Below, one piece after another: positions 51,607 to 60,779 of a stretch of DNA of 64,000 bases; the first letter of the stretch is position 1, and the number at the start of each line of letters is the position of its first letter. The position numbers and the translations under genes are program-made. The notes under the pieces were generated by a model. It did no database searches, had not been told where the DNA came from, and was given only the letters and a program-made list of their open reading frames with translations. The DNA is from Gordonibacter urolithinfaciens (GTDB taxonomy: Bacteria > Actinomycetota > Coriobacteriia > Coriobacteriales > Eggerthellaceae), in assembly GCF_900199375.1 (NCBI RefSeq), contig NZ_LT900217.1:2790001-2854000 (forward strand). The letters run 5' to 3'.

Positions 51607-52953
51607 ATGAGCACCACCGCTCCCGCGCGCTCCGCCCTGCTGCTGCGCCGTGCGCTTTGCGCCGCCGCGCTCGCCCTCGCGCTCGCTGCGGCGGCCTGCT
51701 TGCTTGCCTGCGCTTCGCAGGAGTCCTCCGACGGCAACGGCCTTGTGAGGTCCTACGACGACCAGGAGACGGTCACGCTGTCGTTCTTCGCGCTGTCCGC
51801 CGTGCCCGGCATGTGGCCGGACGATATCGTGTCCTTAGATGGGTCGACCATCCACGTGGTGGAGGACCATGCCGACTACTACGCCAAGGGGACGACGCAG
51901 GAGTCGTACCGGGGCTTCCTCGCCTCCCGCCTCGCCGAGAACAGCGTGGACGCCTACATCGTGCCCGCCGAGGACGTCATCGACTTCGACCGTCACGGCT
52001 ACCTGATGGACCTCTCCGGCCTCGACGCGGCCTCCACGCTGTCGGTTGATGCGCTTGCCCAGAGCACCTACGACGGCAAGGTCTTCTCCATCCCGCTCTC
52101 CTACACCGGCTTCGGCTTCATCTGGAACAAGGACATGCTCGACGCGCACGGCCTGTCCGTCCCGGAGGACCTCGGGCAGTTCCTGCACGTCTGCGAGACT
52201 CTGAAGGCCGCCGGCATCACGCCGTACGTGGCCAACAACGATTTCGCGCTCACGGCGCCGGCCATGGCGGTGGGCTTTGCCGACCTGTACGCCAGCGACG
52301 ACGCCGAGCAGCTGTTGGCCGACCTGTCCAGCGGCGCGACGCCGGTGAGCACGTACATGGAGAAGGGTTTCGCGTTCGTGGAGATGCTTGCCGACAAGGG
52401 CTACCTCGACGTCGACCGGACGCTCTCCACGGCGCCGAACAACGATGTGGAGCCGTTCCTCGCGCAAGAGGGCGCCTTCGTGTGCGGCCTTGTGGGCCGC
52501 CCCGGCCTTGCGGACGCCGAGTTCGCCACGGCGGGCACCGCCATGCCCGTGCTCGACGAGGGCTCCGTGGCCGTGGTGGGGGCCGACCGGCGCATGGCCA
52601 TCAACCCGAGCAGCGAGAAGCGCGAATACGCCGTGGAGGCCATCGAGGCGCTGTGCGCGCCTGACAACCTGAAGCGCATCGCCGGCATCAAGGGCCAGCT
52701 CACGCCCCTCGCCGACGACGAATCGAACGCGGCGGGGGAGGCCTACGCGTCCTTGGTGGAAACCGTGCGCAGCGGCAACCAGATTCCCAACCAGGACTTC
52801 CGCCTGCACTTCAACACGTGGGCGAGCATCAGGGACCTGTGCCGCGAGCTCCTGGCGGGATCCTCGGCCCACGACGTGGCGCTGCGCTACGACGACATGC
52901 AGCGGGCCGAGGTGGCGCAGTACGACGCCCAGGCCCCGTCGGCGGCGGAATAG
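51607..52953 (+). CDS. Solute-binding lipoprotein of a sensory phosphorelay (family 1 type)
   Basis: 448 residues. A long basic/hydrophobic signal peptide ends in a lipobox (LLACAS), predicting lipid anchoring. The mature part has the two-lobe order of family 1 extracellular solute-binding proteins: VDAYIVPAEDVIDFDRHGYL, DGKVFSIPLSYTGFGFIWNK, MLDAHGLSVPEDLGQFLHVC. No permease or ATPase gene is near; a hybrid kinase with an extracellular sensor follows six bases after the stop. It therefore probably presents a ligand (sugar-like or peptide) to the kinase, as in known periplasmic-protein-dependent kinases. ATG 51607 has AGAAAGG upstream. Confidence 0.88.
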   Translation: MSTTAPARSALLLRRALCAAALALALAAAACLLACASQESSDGNGLVRSYDDQETVTLSFFALSAVPGMWPDDIVSLDGSTIHVVEDHADYYAKGTTQESYRGFLASRLAENSVDAYIVPAEDVIDFDRHGYLMDLSGLDAASTLSVDALAQSTYDGKVFSIPLSYTGFGFIWNKDMLDAHGLSVPEDLGQFLHVCETLKAAGITPYVANNDFALTAPAMAVGFADLYASDDAEQLLADLSSGATPVSTYMEKGFAFVEMLADKGYLDVDRTLSTAPNNDVEPFLAQEGAFVCGLVGRPGLADAEFATAGTAMPVLDEGSVAVVGADRRMAINPSSEKREYAVEAIEALCAPDNLKRIAGIKGQLTPLADDESNAAGEAYASLVETVRSGNQIPNQDFRLHFNTWASIRDLCRELLAGSSAHDVALRYDDMQRAEVAQYDAQAPSAAE

Positions 52954-52959
52954 CCTGCG

Positions 52960-55668
52960 ATGGCCGACTCCGGGAACACCGGCCTGCCGGGCAAGCTGCG
53001 CAGACGCGCCGCTGCGAGGAACGTCCTCGCCGCCGCCGTGTTCCTGGCGGCCCTCATGGCAGCGTCCTTCGGGTCGGGCCTCCTCATCGACCGCATCACG
53101 TCGTCCGTCCGCGACATCGGCTACGACCACCTGGTCAGCTCCACGAAGGCGGTCGCCCAGAACGTCGACGACCGCCTGACGGCCGACCGCGCCGCGCTGT
53201 CGCGGTTCGCCGATGCGGCGGCGGGCCTGTCCGCCGGGCAGATCGCGGCCGAGCTGCCCATGTTCGCCGCCACCCAGGACTTCCCCGCGGTGTACGTCCT
53301 CTTCGCGGACGGCACCGGCTTCGACGCCGCCGGGAACCCCGTGCTCGCCACCGACCTGCCCGCGCCCGTGACCGCGCTGGAAGGGGAGCCGGGCGTGTCG
53401 GGAGACTACTTCGACTCCTCGGGCTTCATGCGCTCGCTCATCCAGGCCCCCATCGAGCGGGACGGCCAGGTGACGGGGGCCGTCTGCGCCGAGCTCATCC
53501 CCCAGCGCTACTACGCCGAGGACATGTTCGCGTTCTGGAAGGGAAGCGGCCGCGCATTCGTCGTCTCCGCCGACGACGGCAGCTGGGTGGTGAACGGGCC
53601 GCTGTCCGACATGCTCCCCGGAGGCTTGTCCACGGTCTACGAGGCCCTCGGCAGAACCGACGGCGGGCAGGAGCTGGCCGACGGGCTGCGCGCGAGCATG
53701 GCGTCCAGCGGCAGCGACATCTTCCGCGTCTCGTACGACGGGCGCACGTCCTACCTCTGCCTGGCGAAGAGCGCCGCGAACCCCTCCTGGCGCGTCATGA
53801 CGTTGCTTCCCGCCGACGAGCTCAACCGGGAGAGCGATTCGGTCGCCGCGCTGCTGCGCGTCACGCAGGTCGTGCTCGTGGTGGGGCTGGCCGTGGCTTT
53901 CGCGGCCCTGGCGTTCTACGGCCGGCAGAAGCAGCGCCGCCGCATCGAGCGCGTGAAAAGCGAGCAAGAGCGCACGATCCGCGACCAGGACCGTCGGCTG
54001 TCCGAGATCGCCCGTCGTGAGTATGACTGCCAGGTGGTCATCGACCTTGATGATCAGACCTGCCGCGTGGAGCCGTATGGCGAGGGCATGTGGAAGTCGT
54101 TCCCGCTCGCTGGCAAGTTCGTGCCCTACCGCGATCTGTACGAAGAAACGCGCACCTACCTCGATGATGCCGACGTGCCCCGGTTCGAGGAGCTCCTCGA
54201 ACCGGGGCGGCTGTTCGCGCGTTTCCAATCCTCGACGAGCGCCGTTCCGCAGTTCCGTTTCCATGTGAGCGGGGGCGAGGGGGACGTGTGGGTCGAGTGC
54301 TCCGTCTACTTTTCCGAGGCCGATGGCGCCCGGCGCGCCTGCATCATGTGCAAGGACGTGACGGCCGCGGTGCTGGCCCAGCAGGAGATCGAGCGGGCGG
54401 GGCAGGAGCGCGAGCAGCGCCTGACCGAGCTGCAGATGATGCGCGACACGCTGCAGGAGGCCCTGCGCAGCGCCGAGCAGGCGAACTCCGCGAAGAGCCG
54501 CTTCCTCTCGAGCGTGTCCCACGACATCCGCACGCCCATGAACGCCATCGTCTGCATGACCGACCTCGCCGCCCAGCAGGCCGACGATCCCGCGAAGGTG
54601 CGCGAGTGCCTGTCGGAGGTGTCGCATTCGTCGCACCACCTGCTCGACCTCATCAACGACATCCTGGACTTCTCGAAGATCGAGAGCGGAAAGCTCTCGC
54701 TCGTGCCGGAGGACTTCGACCTGCGCGCCCTCGCCGACCAGACGGTGGCCATCGTCAGGCCGTTGTGCGCCGAGCGCGGCCAGACGCTCGACGTCAGCGT
54801 GGACGTGCGGCACCCCCGCCTCGTTGGCGATCCCGTGCGGCTGCGCCAGGTGCTCATCAACCTGCTGAACAACGCGTGCAAGTACACGCCCGAGGGCGGC
54901 CGCATCGCCTTCTCCGTCGACGAGGTGAGGGGTGCGGGCGCGCAGGAGGGCGCGGCGTACGCCTCCTTCAGGTTCGTCGTGGCCGACAACGGCATCGGCA
55001 TCGCCGCCGAGAACCTGGACGGCATCTTCGGGGCGTTCGAGCGCGAGGTCGACTCGACGGTGAACGCCATCGAGGGCACGGGCCTGGGGCTTGCCATCAC
55101 GAAGAGCATCGTGCAGGCCATGGGCGGCACGATCGGCGTCAAGAGCGAGAGGGGCCGTGGCGCCGAGTTCACGGTCATCGCGTCGTTCAAGCGCTGCGAG
55201 CCCGACGAAGGGGCGAAAGGGCCGGCTGGCGCTTCCGGCGAGGAGCCCTGCGCCGACGCCCCGGCTGCCGTGCTCGGCTGCTCCGGGATGCGGTTCCTCG
55301 TGGCCGACGACCATCCCGTGAACCGGAAGATCGTCGGGAAGATGCTCGCGGCCGCCGGCGCCGCGTCCGACTTCGCCGAGAACGGCAGGCAGGCGGTGGA
55401 GCTGTTCGAGGGCTCCGAGCCGGGCACGTACGATGCCGTCCTCATGGACGTGCGGATGCCCGTGATGGACGGCTACGCGGCGACGCGCGCCATACGCGCC
55501 GGGGGCCACCCCGACGCGCGCACCGTCCGCATCGTGGCCATGACGGCGAACGCGTTCGCCGAGGACCGACAGGCATCCCTCGATGCCGGCATGGACGCCC
55601 ACGTCGACAAGCCGCTCGAGGCGAAGAGCCTCGCCGCTGCGCTGAACTCGCCCTTGAGGAGGCACTGA
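52960..55668 (+). CDS. Hybrid sensor histidine kinase with extracellular Cache-like domain and receiver
   Basis: 902 residues. Membrane helix ~20-42; outside sensor ~45-290 of dCache type (GYDHLVSSTKAVAQNVDDRL at its start, VSYDGRTSYLCLAKSAANPS near its end); helix ~300-325; PAS-like segment (CQVVIDLDDQTCRVEP); coiled coil; HisKA SSVSHDIRTPMNAIVCM; N-box LLNNACKYTPEGG; G-box GTGLGLAITKSIVQAMGG; receiver FLVADDHPVNRKIVGKML with Asp in DAVLMDVRMPVMDG. It is the signal input of the four-gene relay. Its stop shares one base with the next ATG. Confidence 0.93.
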   Translation: MADSGNTGLPGKLRRRAAARNVLAAAVFLAALMAASFGSGLLIDRITSSVRDIGYDHLVSSTKAVAQNVDDRLTADRAALSRFADAAAGLSAGQIAAELPMFAATQDFPAVYVLFADGTGFDAAGNPVLATDLPAPVTALEGEPGVSGDYFDSSGFMRSLIQAPIERDGQVTGAVCAELIPQRYYAEDMFAFWKGSGRAFVVSADDGSWVVNGPLSDMLPGGLSTVYEALGRTDGGQELADGLRASMASSGSDIFRVSYDGRTSYLCLAKSAANPSWRVMTLLPADELNRESDSVAALLRVTQVVLVVGLAVAFAALAFYGRQKQRRRIERVKSEQERTIRDQDRRLSEIARREYDCQVVIDLDDQTCRVEPYGEGMWKSFPLAGKFVPYRDLYEETRTYLDDADVPRFEELLEPGRLFARFQSSTSAVPQFRFHVSGGEGDVWVECSVYFSEADGARRACIMCKDVTAAVLAQQEIERAGQEREQRLTELQMMRDTLQEALRSAEQANSAKSRFLSSVSHDIRTPMNAIVCMTDLAAQQADDPAKVRECLSEVSHSSHHLLDLINDILDFSKIESGKLSLVPEDFDLRALADQTVAIVRPLCAERGQTLDVSVDVRHPRLVGDPVRLRQVLINLLNNACKYTPEGGRIAFSVDEVRGAGAQEGAAYASFRFVVADNGIGIAAENLDGIFGAFEREVDSTVNAIEGTGLGLAITKSIVQAMGGTIGVKSERGRGAEFTVIASFKRCEPDEGAKGPAGASGEEPCADAPAAVLGCSGMRFLVADDHPVNRKIVGKMLAAAGAASDFAENGRQAVELFEGSEPGTYDAVLMDVRMPVMDGYAATRAIRAGGHPDARTVRIVAMTANAFAEDRQASLDAGMDAHVDKPLEAKSLAAALNSPLRRH

Positions 55669-57371
55669 TGAAACGCACCGTTCTCGTTGTCGACGACAAC
55701 GCCGTCAACCGCCGGCTCTTGGCCCGCATCCTCGCCGACGACTACCTCGTCGCCGAGGCGGCCGACGGGCGGGAGGCGCTCGAGCGGCTGCGGGACGACC
55801 CGGCCGGCGTGTCGGCCGTGCTCTTGGACATCGTCATGCCCGTCATGGACGGTTACGCCGTCCTCGAGGCCATGCAGGCCGACCCGGACCTCGCGCGCAT
55901 CCCCGTCATCGTCACCACCCAGCAAGAGGGCGACGAATCCGAGGTCCAGGCCCTCTCGCGCGGTGCGAGCGACTTCCTCTCCAAGCCCTACAAGCCCCTC
56001 ATCATCAAGCATCGCCTGACGAACATCATCAAGGACCGGGAATCCGCCGCCTTCATCAACCTGGTCGAGCGCGACCGGCTCACTGGCGCCTTCAGCAAGG
56101 AGTTCTTCTACCATGCCTGCGAGGAGCTGCTGGCGTCCGAACAGGAAATTGCGTACGACGTCGTCTGCGCGGACATCGAGCGTTTCAAGCTGGTCAACGA
56201 CCTGCACGGGGTGTCCGTCGGGGATGCGCTGCTGCGGCACGTGGCGGCCGAGCTGGCCGAGACCGAGGGCGTGGAGGCGTGCGGGCGGCTCGGCTCGGAC
56301 AAGTTCGGCGTGCTCGTGCGCCGCAGGGACGGGCTGGAAGGGCTTCTGGAGGGGCTCTCGACGCGCATCGGGGCGTTCGACCCGCGCATGAGCATCGTCA
56401 TGCGCTACGGCGTGTACCAGGTGGCCGACCGCAGCATCCCGCCCAGCGCCATGTGCGACCTGGCGGGCATCGCCATCGAGTCCGTCAAGGGGCGCTTCGA
56501 CGCGCGCGTGGCGTACTACGACGACTCGCTGCGCGACAAGATGATCTTCGAGCAGCGGATGACGGCCAGCCTCGGGGACGCCATCGCCGACGGGCAGTTC
56601 GAGATGTACCTGCAGCCGAAATGCGAGATCGGCACCGGCAAGGTGGTGGGGGCCGAGGCGCTCGTGCGGTGGAATCACCCCACCGAGGGGTTCCTGTCCC
56701 CGGCCGTGTTCATCCCTCTTTTCGAGCGCAACGGCTTCATCGCCGAGCTCGACCACTTCGTCTTCGACCAGGCTTGCAAGAAGCTCGAGCAATGGCAGGC
56801 GGAGGGGAAGGAGCCGTGCAGCATATCGGTGAACGTCTCGCGCGCCGACCTGTACGCGTCCGACCTGCCCAGCAGGCTGCTCGGCATCGCGAGGGAGCAC
56901 GGCGTGGACCCCGGGCTGCTGCACCTCGAGATAACCGAGACGGCCTACACCGAGGACCCGGAGCAGATCAGCAGCAGCATCGGCCGCTTGAAGGACAACG
57001 GGTTCACCGTGGAGATGGACGACTTCGGCACGGGCTACTCGTCGCTCAACATGCTCACCGAGCTTCCCATCGACGTGCTGAAGCTGGACATGCGCTTCAT
57101 GCAGGACGACGCCCTGCACCGCAAGCGCGCCGTGGTGAGGTTCGTCGTCGGCCTCGCCCGCGAGCTCGACCTCACCGTCGTGGCCGAGGGCGTCGAGACC
57201 GAGGAGCAGGCGCAGCTTCTCGCCAGCTGCTCATGCGACTACGCCCAAGGCTACCTCTACGCTCGGCCGATGCCCGCGGCCGAGTTCGACCGGTTCCGCG
57301 AGCGGGTGGGCACGAGCGAGCTGGCTGCGGGACTCGGCGCCGACGAGGCGGGGGAGGGGAGGCGCCCATGA
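55668..57371 (+). CDS. REC-GGDEF(degenerate)-EAL response regulator, cyclic-di-GMP phosphodiesterase
   Basis: 567 residues. Receiver ~1-125 (VLVVDDNAVNRRLLARIL, Asp in VLLDIVMPVMDG, Lys in FLSKPYKP). A GGDEF fold follows, but the signature reads GRLGSDKFGVL, so synthase activity is unlikely. The EAL domain ~310-545 is complete: AEALVRWNHP, EITETAY, MDDFGTGYSSLNML, LKLDMRFM, VVAEGVETEEQ. It should break down cyclic-di-GMP when phosphorylated or released. The GSDKF site may bind GTP as an allosteric switch. It overlaps the kinase gene before and the Hpt gene after. Confidence 0.95.
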   Translation: MKRTVLVVDDNAVNRRLLARILADDYLVAEAADGREALERLRDDPAGVSAVLLDIVMPVMDGYAVLEAMQADPDLARIPVIVTTQQEGDESEVQALSRGASDFLSKPYKPLIIKHRLTNIIKDRESAAFINLVERDRLTGAFSKEFFYHACEELLASEQEIAYDVVCADIERFKLVNDLHGVSVGDALLRHVAAELAETEGVEACGRLGSDKFGVLVRRRDGLEGLLEGLSTRIGAFDPRMSIVMRYGVYQVADRSIPPSAMCDLAGIAIESVKGRFDARVAYYDDSLRDKMIFEQRMTASLGDAIADGQFEMYLQPKCEIGTGKVVGAEALVRWNHPTEGFLSPAVFIPLFERNGFIAELDHFVFDQACKKLEQWQAEGKEPCSISVNVSRADLYASDLPSRLLGIAREHGVDPGLLHLEITETAYTEDPEQISSSIGRLKDNGFTVEMDDFGTGYSSLNMLTELPIDVLKLDMRFMQDDALHRKRAVVRFVVGLARELDLTVVAEGVETEEQAQLLASCSCDYAQGYLYARPMPAAEFDRFRERVGTSELAAGLGADEAGEGRRP

Positions 57372-57703
57372 CCGCGTCCATCGGGGAGCTGCGTGCGTGC
57401 GGGGCCGATGTCGACGGGGCGTTGGAGCGCTTCATGGACGACGAGGAGCTCTACTTGGAATGCCTGGCCCTGTTCCGCGACGATCCGGCTCGCGCCGGGC
57501 TTGCGACCGCCGTGGCGGCGGGCGATGCACGGGCCGCGTTCGAGGCGGGCCACACGCTGAAGGGCGTCGCCGCGAACCTCGGCCTCGTCCCCGTGTCCGC
57601 CGTGCTGTCGGAGTGGGTGGAGCTTTTGCGCGCCGGTTCGCTCGAAGGCGCTGCGGCGCGCCTCCAAGCGCTCGACCGCGCCTTCGAGGATCTTCCCCTG
57701 TAG
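57368..57703 (+). CDS. Hpt phosphotransfer protein
   Basis: 111 residues. The phosphorylatable His is in AGHTLKGVAANLGL, the classic Hpt helix; the preceding FMDDEELYLECLALF is the usual first helix. It starts at an ATGA overlap with the phosphodiesterase gene. It probably carries phosphate between the hybrid kinase's receiver and the REC domain of the phosphodiesterase. A strong palindrome follows the stop. Confidence 0.93.
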   Translation: MTASIGELRACGADVDGALERFMDDEELYLECLALFRDDPARAGLATAVAAGDARAAFEAGHTLKGVAANLGLVPVSAVLSEWVELLRAGSLEGAAARLQALDRAFEDLPL

Positions 57704-57704
57704 C

Positions 57705-57738
57705 CGAAGGCCCCCGCTCGCGCGAGCGGGGGCCTTCG
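57705..57738. terminator. Strong hairpin between hpt and ahcY
   Basis: Arms CGAAGGCCCCCGCTCG and CGAGCGGGGGCCTTCG are exact inverse copies around a two-base loop, between converging genes. It probably stops transcription from both sides, although the T tract is missing. Confidence 0.75.
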
Positions 57739-57760
57739 CAGCGAACCGGCGCGGCGCGCC

Positions 57761-59026
57761 TTACAGCGTCTCGAAGTTCCAGCTGCTCATGTACTTGATC
57801 TGCTCCTCGGTGAGCTCGTCGATCTCGATGCCGAGCGTCTCCAGCTTCACGCGGGCCACGCCGTCGTCGATGGCGGCCGGCACGTCGTACACCTTGTTCT
57901 CCAGCTCGCCGGCGTGGAGGTAGAGGTACTCGGCGGCGAGCGCCTGGTTCGCGAAGCTCATGTCCATCACGGATGCAGGATGGCCCTCGGCGCACGACAG
58001 GTTCACGAGGCGCCCCTGCGCCAGCACGATGACCGTGCGGCCGTCGGCCAGCGTGTACTCCTCCACGAGCGGCTTGATCTCCTCCTTCTTCACCGCGTGC
58101 TCCTCGAGCCACACCAGGTTGATCTCGGAGTCGAAGTGCCCGGAGTTGCAGACGATGGCGCCGTCCTTCATGTTCTCGAAGGCGGGCGCGTCCACCACCT
58201 TGCAGTTGCCCGTCACGGTCACCCACACGTCGGCGAAGCGCGCCGCCTCGGCCGCGGGCATCACCTCGTAGCCCTCCATGTGCGCCTCGAGCGCCTTCAG
58301 CGGGTCCACCTCGCACACGATCACGCGCATGCCCATGCCCTTCGCGCGCAGCGCCAGGCCGCTTCCGCAGTAGCCGTAGCCCGAGATGACGATGGTGCGT
58401 CCGCACATGAGGCGGTTCGTGGCGCGGATGATGCCGTCGAGCGTGGACTGGCCGGTGCCGTAGTGGTTGTCGAAGCAGTGCTTGGTGTTGGCGTCGTTGA
58501 TGTTGAACACGGGGTAGGCGAGCGTCCCCTCGGCGGCCATGGACATGAGGCGCACGACGCCTGTCGTGGTCTCCTCGGTGCCGCCCACCACGTGCACCAG
58601 CTTGTCAGTGAAGCGTGTGTGCAGCGCCGTGTCGAGGTCGGCGCCGTCGTCCATGATGATCTGCGGGTCGGTGGCGATGACGGCCTCGATATGGCGGTTG
58701 TAGGTGTCGGCGTCCTCGCCGGCGACGGCGAACACGCTTATGCCGAAGTCGCGCACGAGCGCGGCGGCCGTGTCGTCCTGGGTGGACAGCGGGTTGCTGG
58801 CGCAGAGCGTCACCTGCGCGCCGGACGCGACGAGCGCCCGCATGAGGTTCGCCGTCTCGGTGGTCACGTGCATGCACGCGCCGATGCGCACGCCCTCCAG
58901 GGGGCGCTCCCGCTCGAAGCGCTCGCGGATGCGGGCGAGCACGGGCATGTCGCGGTCGGCCCACATGATGCGGGCAAGGCCCTCGTCGGCCAGCGCGATG
59001 TCTTTGATGTCGTGGTTCTCGGGCAT
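57761..59026 (-). CDS. ahcY: S-adenosylhomocysteine hydrolase
   Basis: 421 residues. The substrate part has GACMHVTTETANLMRAL and the Lys/Asp/Asn site FNINDANTKHCFDNHYGTGQ. The NAD domain has ISGYGYCGSGLALRAKGMG, and the C terminus SFANQALAAEYLYLH is conserved. It splits S-adenosylhomocysteine to homocysteine and adenosine in the methyl cycle. The length fits the shorter form lacking the 40-residue insertion. ATG 59026 has AGGGAGG upstream; a TACAAT -10 box lies on the minus strand at 59071-59076. Confidence 0.97.
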   Translation of the reverse strand: MPENHDIKDIALADEGLARIMWADRDMPVLARIRERFERERPLEGVRIGACMHVTTETANLMRALVASGAQVTLCASNPLSTQDDTAAALVRDFGISVFAVAGEDADTYNRHIEAVIATDPQIIMDDGADLDTALHTRFTDKLVHVVGGTEETTTGVVRLMSMAAEGTLAYPVFNINDANTKHCFDNHYGTGQSTLDGIIRATNRLMCGRTIVISGYGYCGSGLALRAKGMGMRVIVCEVDPLKALEAHMEGYEVMPAAEAARFADVWVTVTGNCKVVDAPAFENMKDGAIVCNSGHFDSEINLVWLEEHAVKKEEIKPLVEEYTLADGRTVIVLAQGRLVNLSCAEGHPASVMDMSFANQALAAEYLYLHAGELENKVYDVPAAIDDGVARVKLETLGIEIDELTEEQIKYMSSWNFETL

Positions 59027-59384
59027 GGAAAAGCCTCCCTGGGTACGGAAAACGGCACAGTTCGCCCTCTATTGTACGCCAGCGCACACGCGATCACGAG
59101 CGGGAGATCCGGGGCGTTTGTGGAGTTCGTATGCACAACGTTTGTGAATCCTCGGCTTTTCCCGCGCAAAAAAACGGAAGAATCGGTAACGAACGGACTC
59201 CCCGTTGGGACGGGCGGCTGCGAAGTGGCTATAATCGTCCGAGCTTGCGAACTCGCACGACGGCACACGCACCACAACCACACCAGGCAGCAGCAGGGGG
59301 CGCCGAAGCCCTTGGGCCTGCGTGCGAGCGAGCAGAGGACGGCCGTCAGCAAGGCAGTGACGGCCCGTAAAAGGAGCAAACGGA
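59027..59384. promoter_or_regulatory. Divergent promoter region ahcY / glycosyltransferase with structured leader
   Basis: For ahcY (minus) TACAAT lies at 59071-59076. For the glycosyltransferase (plus) a consensus TATAAT stands at 59230-59235 with TTGGGA 19 bp before it. The ~143-nt leader contains CTCGCACG (59252-59259) pairing with CGTGCGAG (59321-59328), and GGCCGTC (59341-59347) pairing with GACGGCC (59359-59365), the latter hairpin lying just before the ribosome site AAAGGAG. No known riboswitch pattern was recognised. Confidence 0.6.
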
Positions 59385-60707
59385 GTGCTAGACCAATTCT
59401 TCTCGCAGATTTCGTTCGTCGACATCTTCAACTTCTGCGTGTTTCTCACCTTCAGCATCTGCTATACGTACCAGCTCTACTACGTGTTCGTGGTGCTCAC
59501 GCGCAAGCCCAAGAAGCTCGTTGCGAAGAAGAACCACCGGTTCGCCGCCGTCATCTCGGCCCGCAACGAGAGTGCCGTCATCGGCGACCTCCTCCACTCC
59601 ATCAAGGTGCAGAACTATCCGCAGGAGCTCATCGACGTGTTCGTCATCGCCGACAACTGCACTGACGACACGGCCGACGTGGCCCGCGAGGCCGGCGCCA
59701 TCGTCTTTCCCCGGCACAACGACAAGGAGGTGGGGAAGGGCTACGCGCTCGACTACGGCTTCCAGGTCATCCGCGAGCAGTACGCCGACCGCGGCTACGA
59801 GGCCTACTTCGTGTTCGATGCCGACAACGTGCTCGACGTGAACTACTTCCGCGAGATGAACGCCACGTTCGACCACGGCGCCAAGGCCTCCACCAGCTAC
59901 CGCAACTCCAAGAACTACGACTCCAACTGGATCTCCGCCGGCTACGCCGTATGGTTCCTGCGCGAGGCGAAGTTCCTGTCGCAGGCGCGCCTCACGCTCA
60001 ACACGAGCTGCGTCGTGTCGGGCACGGGCTTCTTCGTGGCTGCCGACATCATCGAGCGCGCCGGCGGTTGGAAGTGGCATCTGCTCACCGAGGACATCGA
60101 GTTCTCCACGAACAGCATCCTGGAGGGCGTGCGCATCAGCTACACGCCCACGGCCATCCTCTACGACGAGCAGCCCACGACCTTCCGCGACTCGTGGAAC
60201 CAGCGCTTCCGCTGGGCGAAGGGGTTCTACCAGGTGTTCTGGCATTACGGTGCCCGCCTTGCGAAGGGCGTCGTGGCCAACCCCAAGGGCGCGCGCTTCG
60301 CCTGCTACGACATGCTCATGACCATCGCGCCCGGCATGCTGCTCACTATCGTGTCGGTGCTGTTCAACGGCATCATCATCGCGCTGGCGGCCACGGGCAT
60401 GATGTCCACGGGCATCATGATCGCCTCGTCCATCTCGTCCATCTTCTTCTGCCTGTTCAACTACCTGGTTTTCATGTTCATGTTCGGCGTGCTCACCACG
60501 TTCGTGGAGTGGGATTCCATCCACGCCGCCACGGGCAAGAAGGTGCTCTACATGTTCACCTTCCCGTTCTTCATGCTCACCTACATCCCCATCGCGCTGG
60601 TGGCGCTGGTGAAGAAGTGCAAGTGGAAGCCCATCCAGCACAGCATCTCGGTGGATGTGGCCGAGTTCTCCGACGCTGCCAGCTCCAAGCGCGAGCGCAC
60701 CATGTAG
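59385..60707 (+). CDS. Family 2 glycosyltransferase, processive membrane type
   Basis: 440 residues. An N-terminal membrane helix, then a GT-A domain: AAVISARNESAVIGDLLHSI, the DxD-like YFVFDADNVLD, the TEDIEFS acid and the QRFRW motif (Q-x-x-R-W) of polymerising GT2 enzymes such as cellulose or hyaluronan synthases. Three to four C-terminal helices form the channel part. It probably builds a cell-surface polysaccharide; no partner genes adjoin. GTG 59385 has AAAGGAG eight bases upstream. Confidence 0.92.
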   Translation: MLDQFFSQISFVDIFNFCVFLTFSICYTYQLYYVFVVLTRKPKKLVAKKNHRFAAVISARNESAVIGDLLHSIKVQNYPQELIDVFVIADNCTDDTADVAREAGAIVFPRHNDKEVGKGYALDYGFQVIREQYADRGYEAYFVFDADNVLDVNYFREMNATFDHGAKASTSYRNSKNYDSNWISAGYAVWFLREAKFLSQARLTLNTSCVVSGTGFFVAADIIERAGGWKWHLLTEDIEFSTNSILEGVRISYTPTAILYDEQPTTFRDSWNQRFRWAKGFYQVFWHYGARLAKGVVANPKGARFACYDMLMTIAPGMLLTIVSVLFNGIIIALAATGMMSTGIMIASSISSIFFCLFNYLVFMFMFGVLTTFVEWDSIHAATGKKVLYMFTFPFFMLTYIPIALVALVKKCKWKPIQHSISVDVAEFSDAASSKRERTM

Positions 60708-60735
60708 CAGGCGGCTAAACTGATAGTAACATTGG

Positions 60736-60763
60736 AACGGCGGATCGGAAGGTCCGCCGTTTT
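60736..60763 (+). terminator. Terminator after the glycosyltransferase gene
   Basis: AACGGCGGA and TCCGCCGTT pair perfectly around an eight-base loop and run into TTC; located ~30 bp after the stop. Confidence 0.7.
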
Positions 60764-60779
60764 CGCGTTCAGGGGCGGC

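Noticed and set aside
51835-55665. A 1276-codon open frame on the minus strand
   Set aside because: It is antisense to the solute-binding lipoprotein and hybrid kinase genes, whose domains are unmistakable; long antisense frames are expected in G/C-biased codons.
55668-57371. Active diguanylate cyclase
   Set aside because: The signature loop reads GSDKF in place of GGDEF, so only the EAL phosphodiesterase is proposed to be catalytic.
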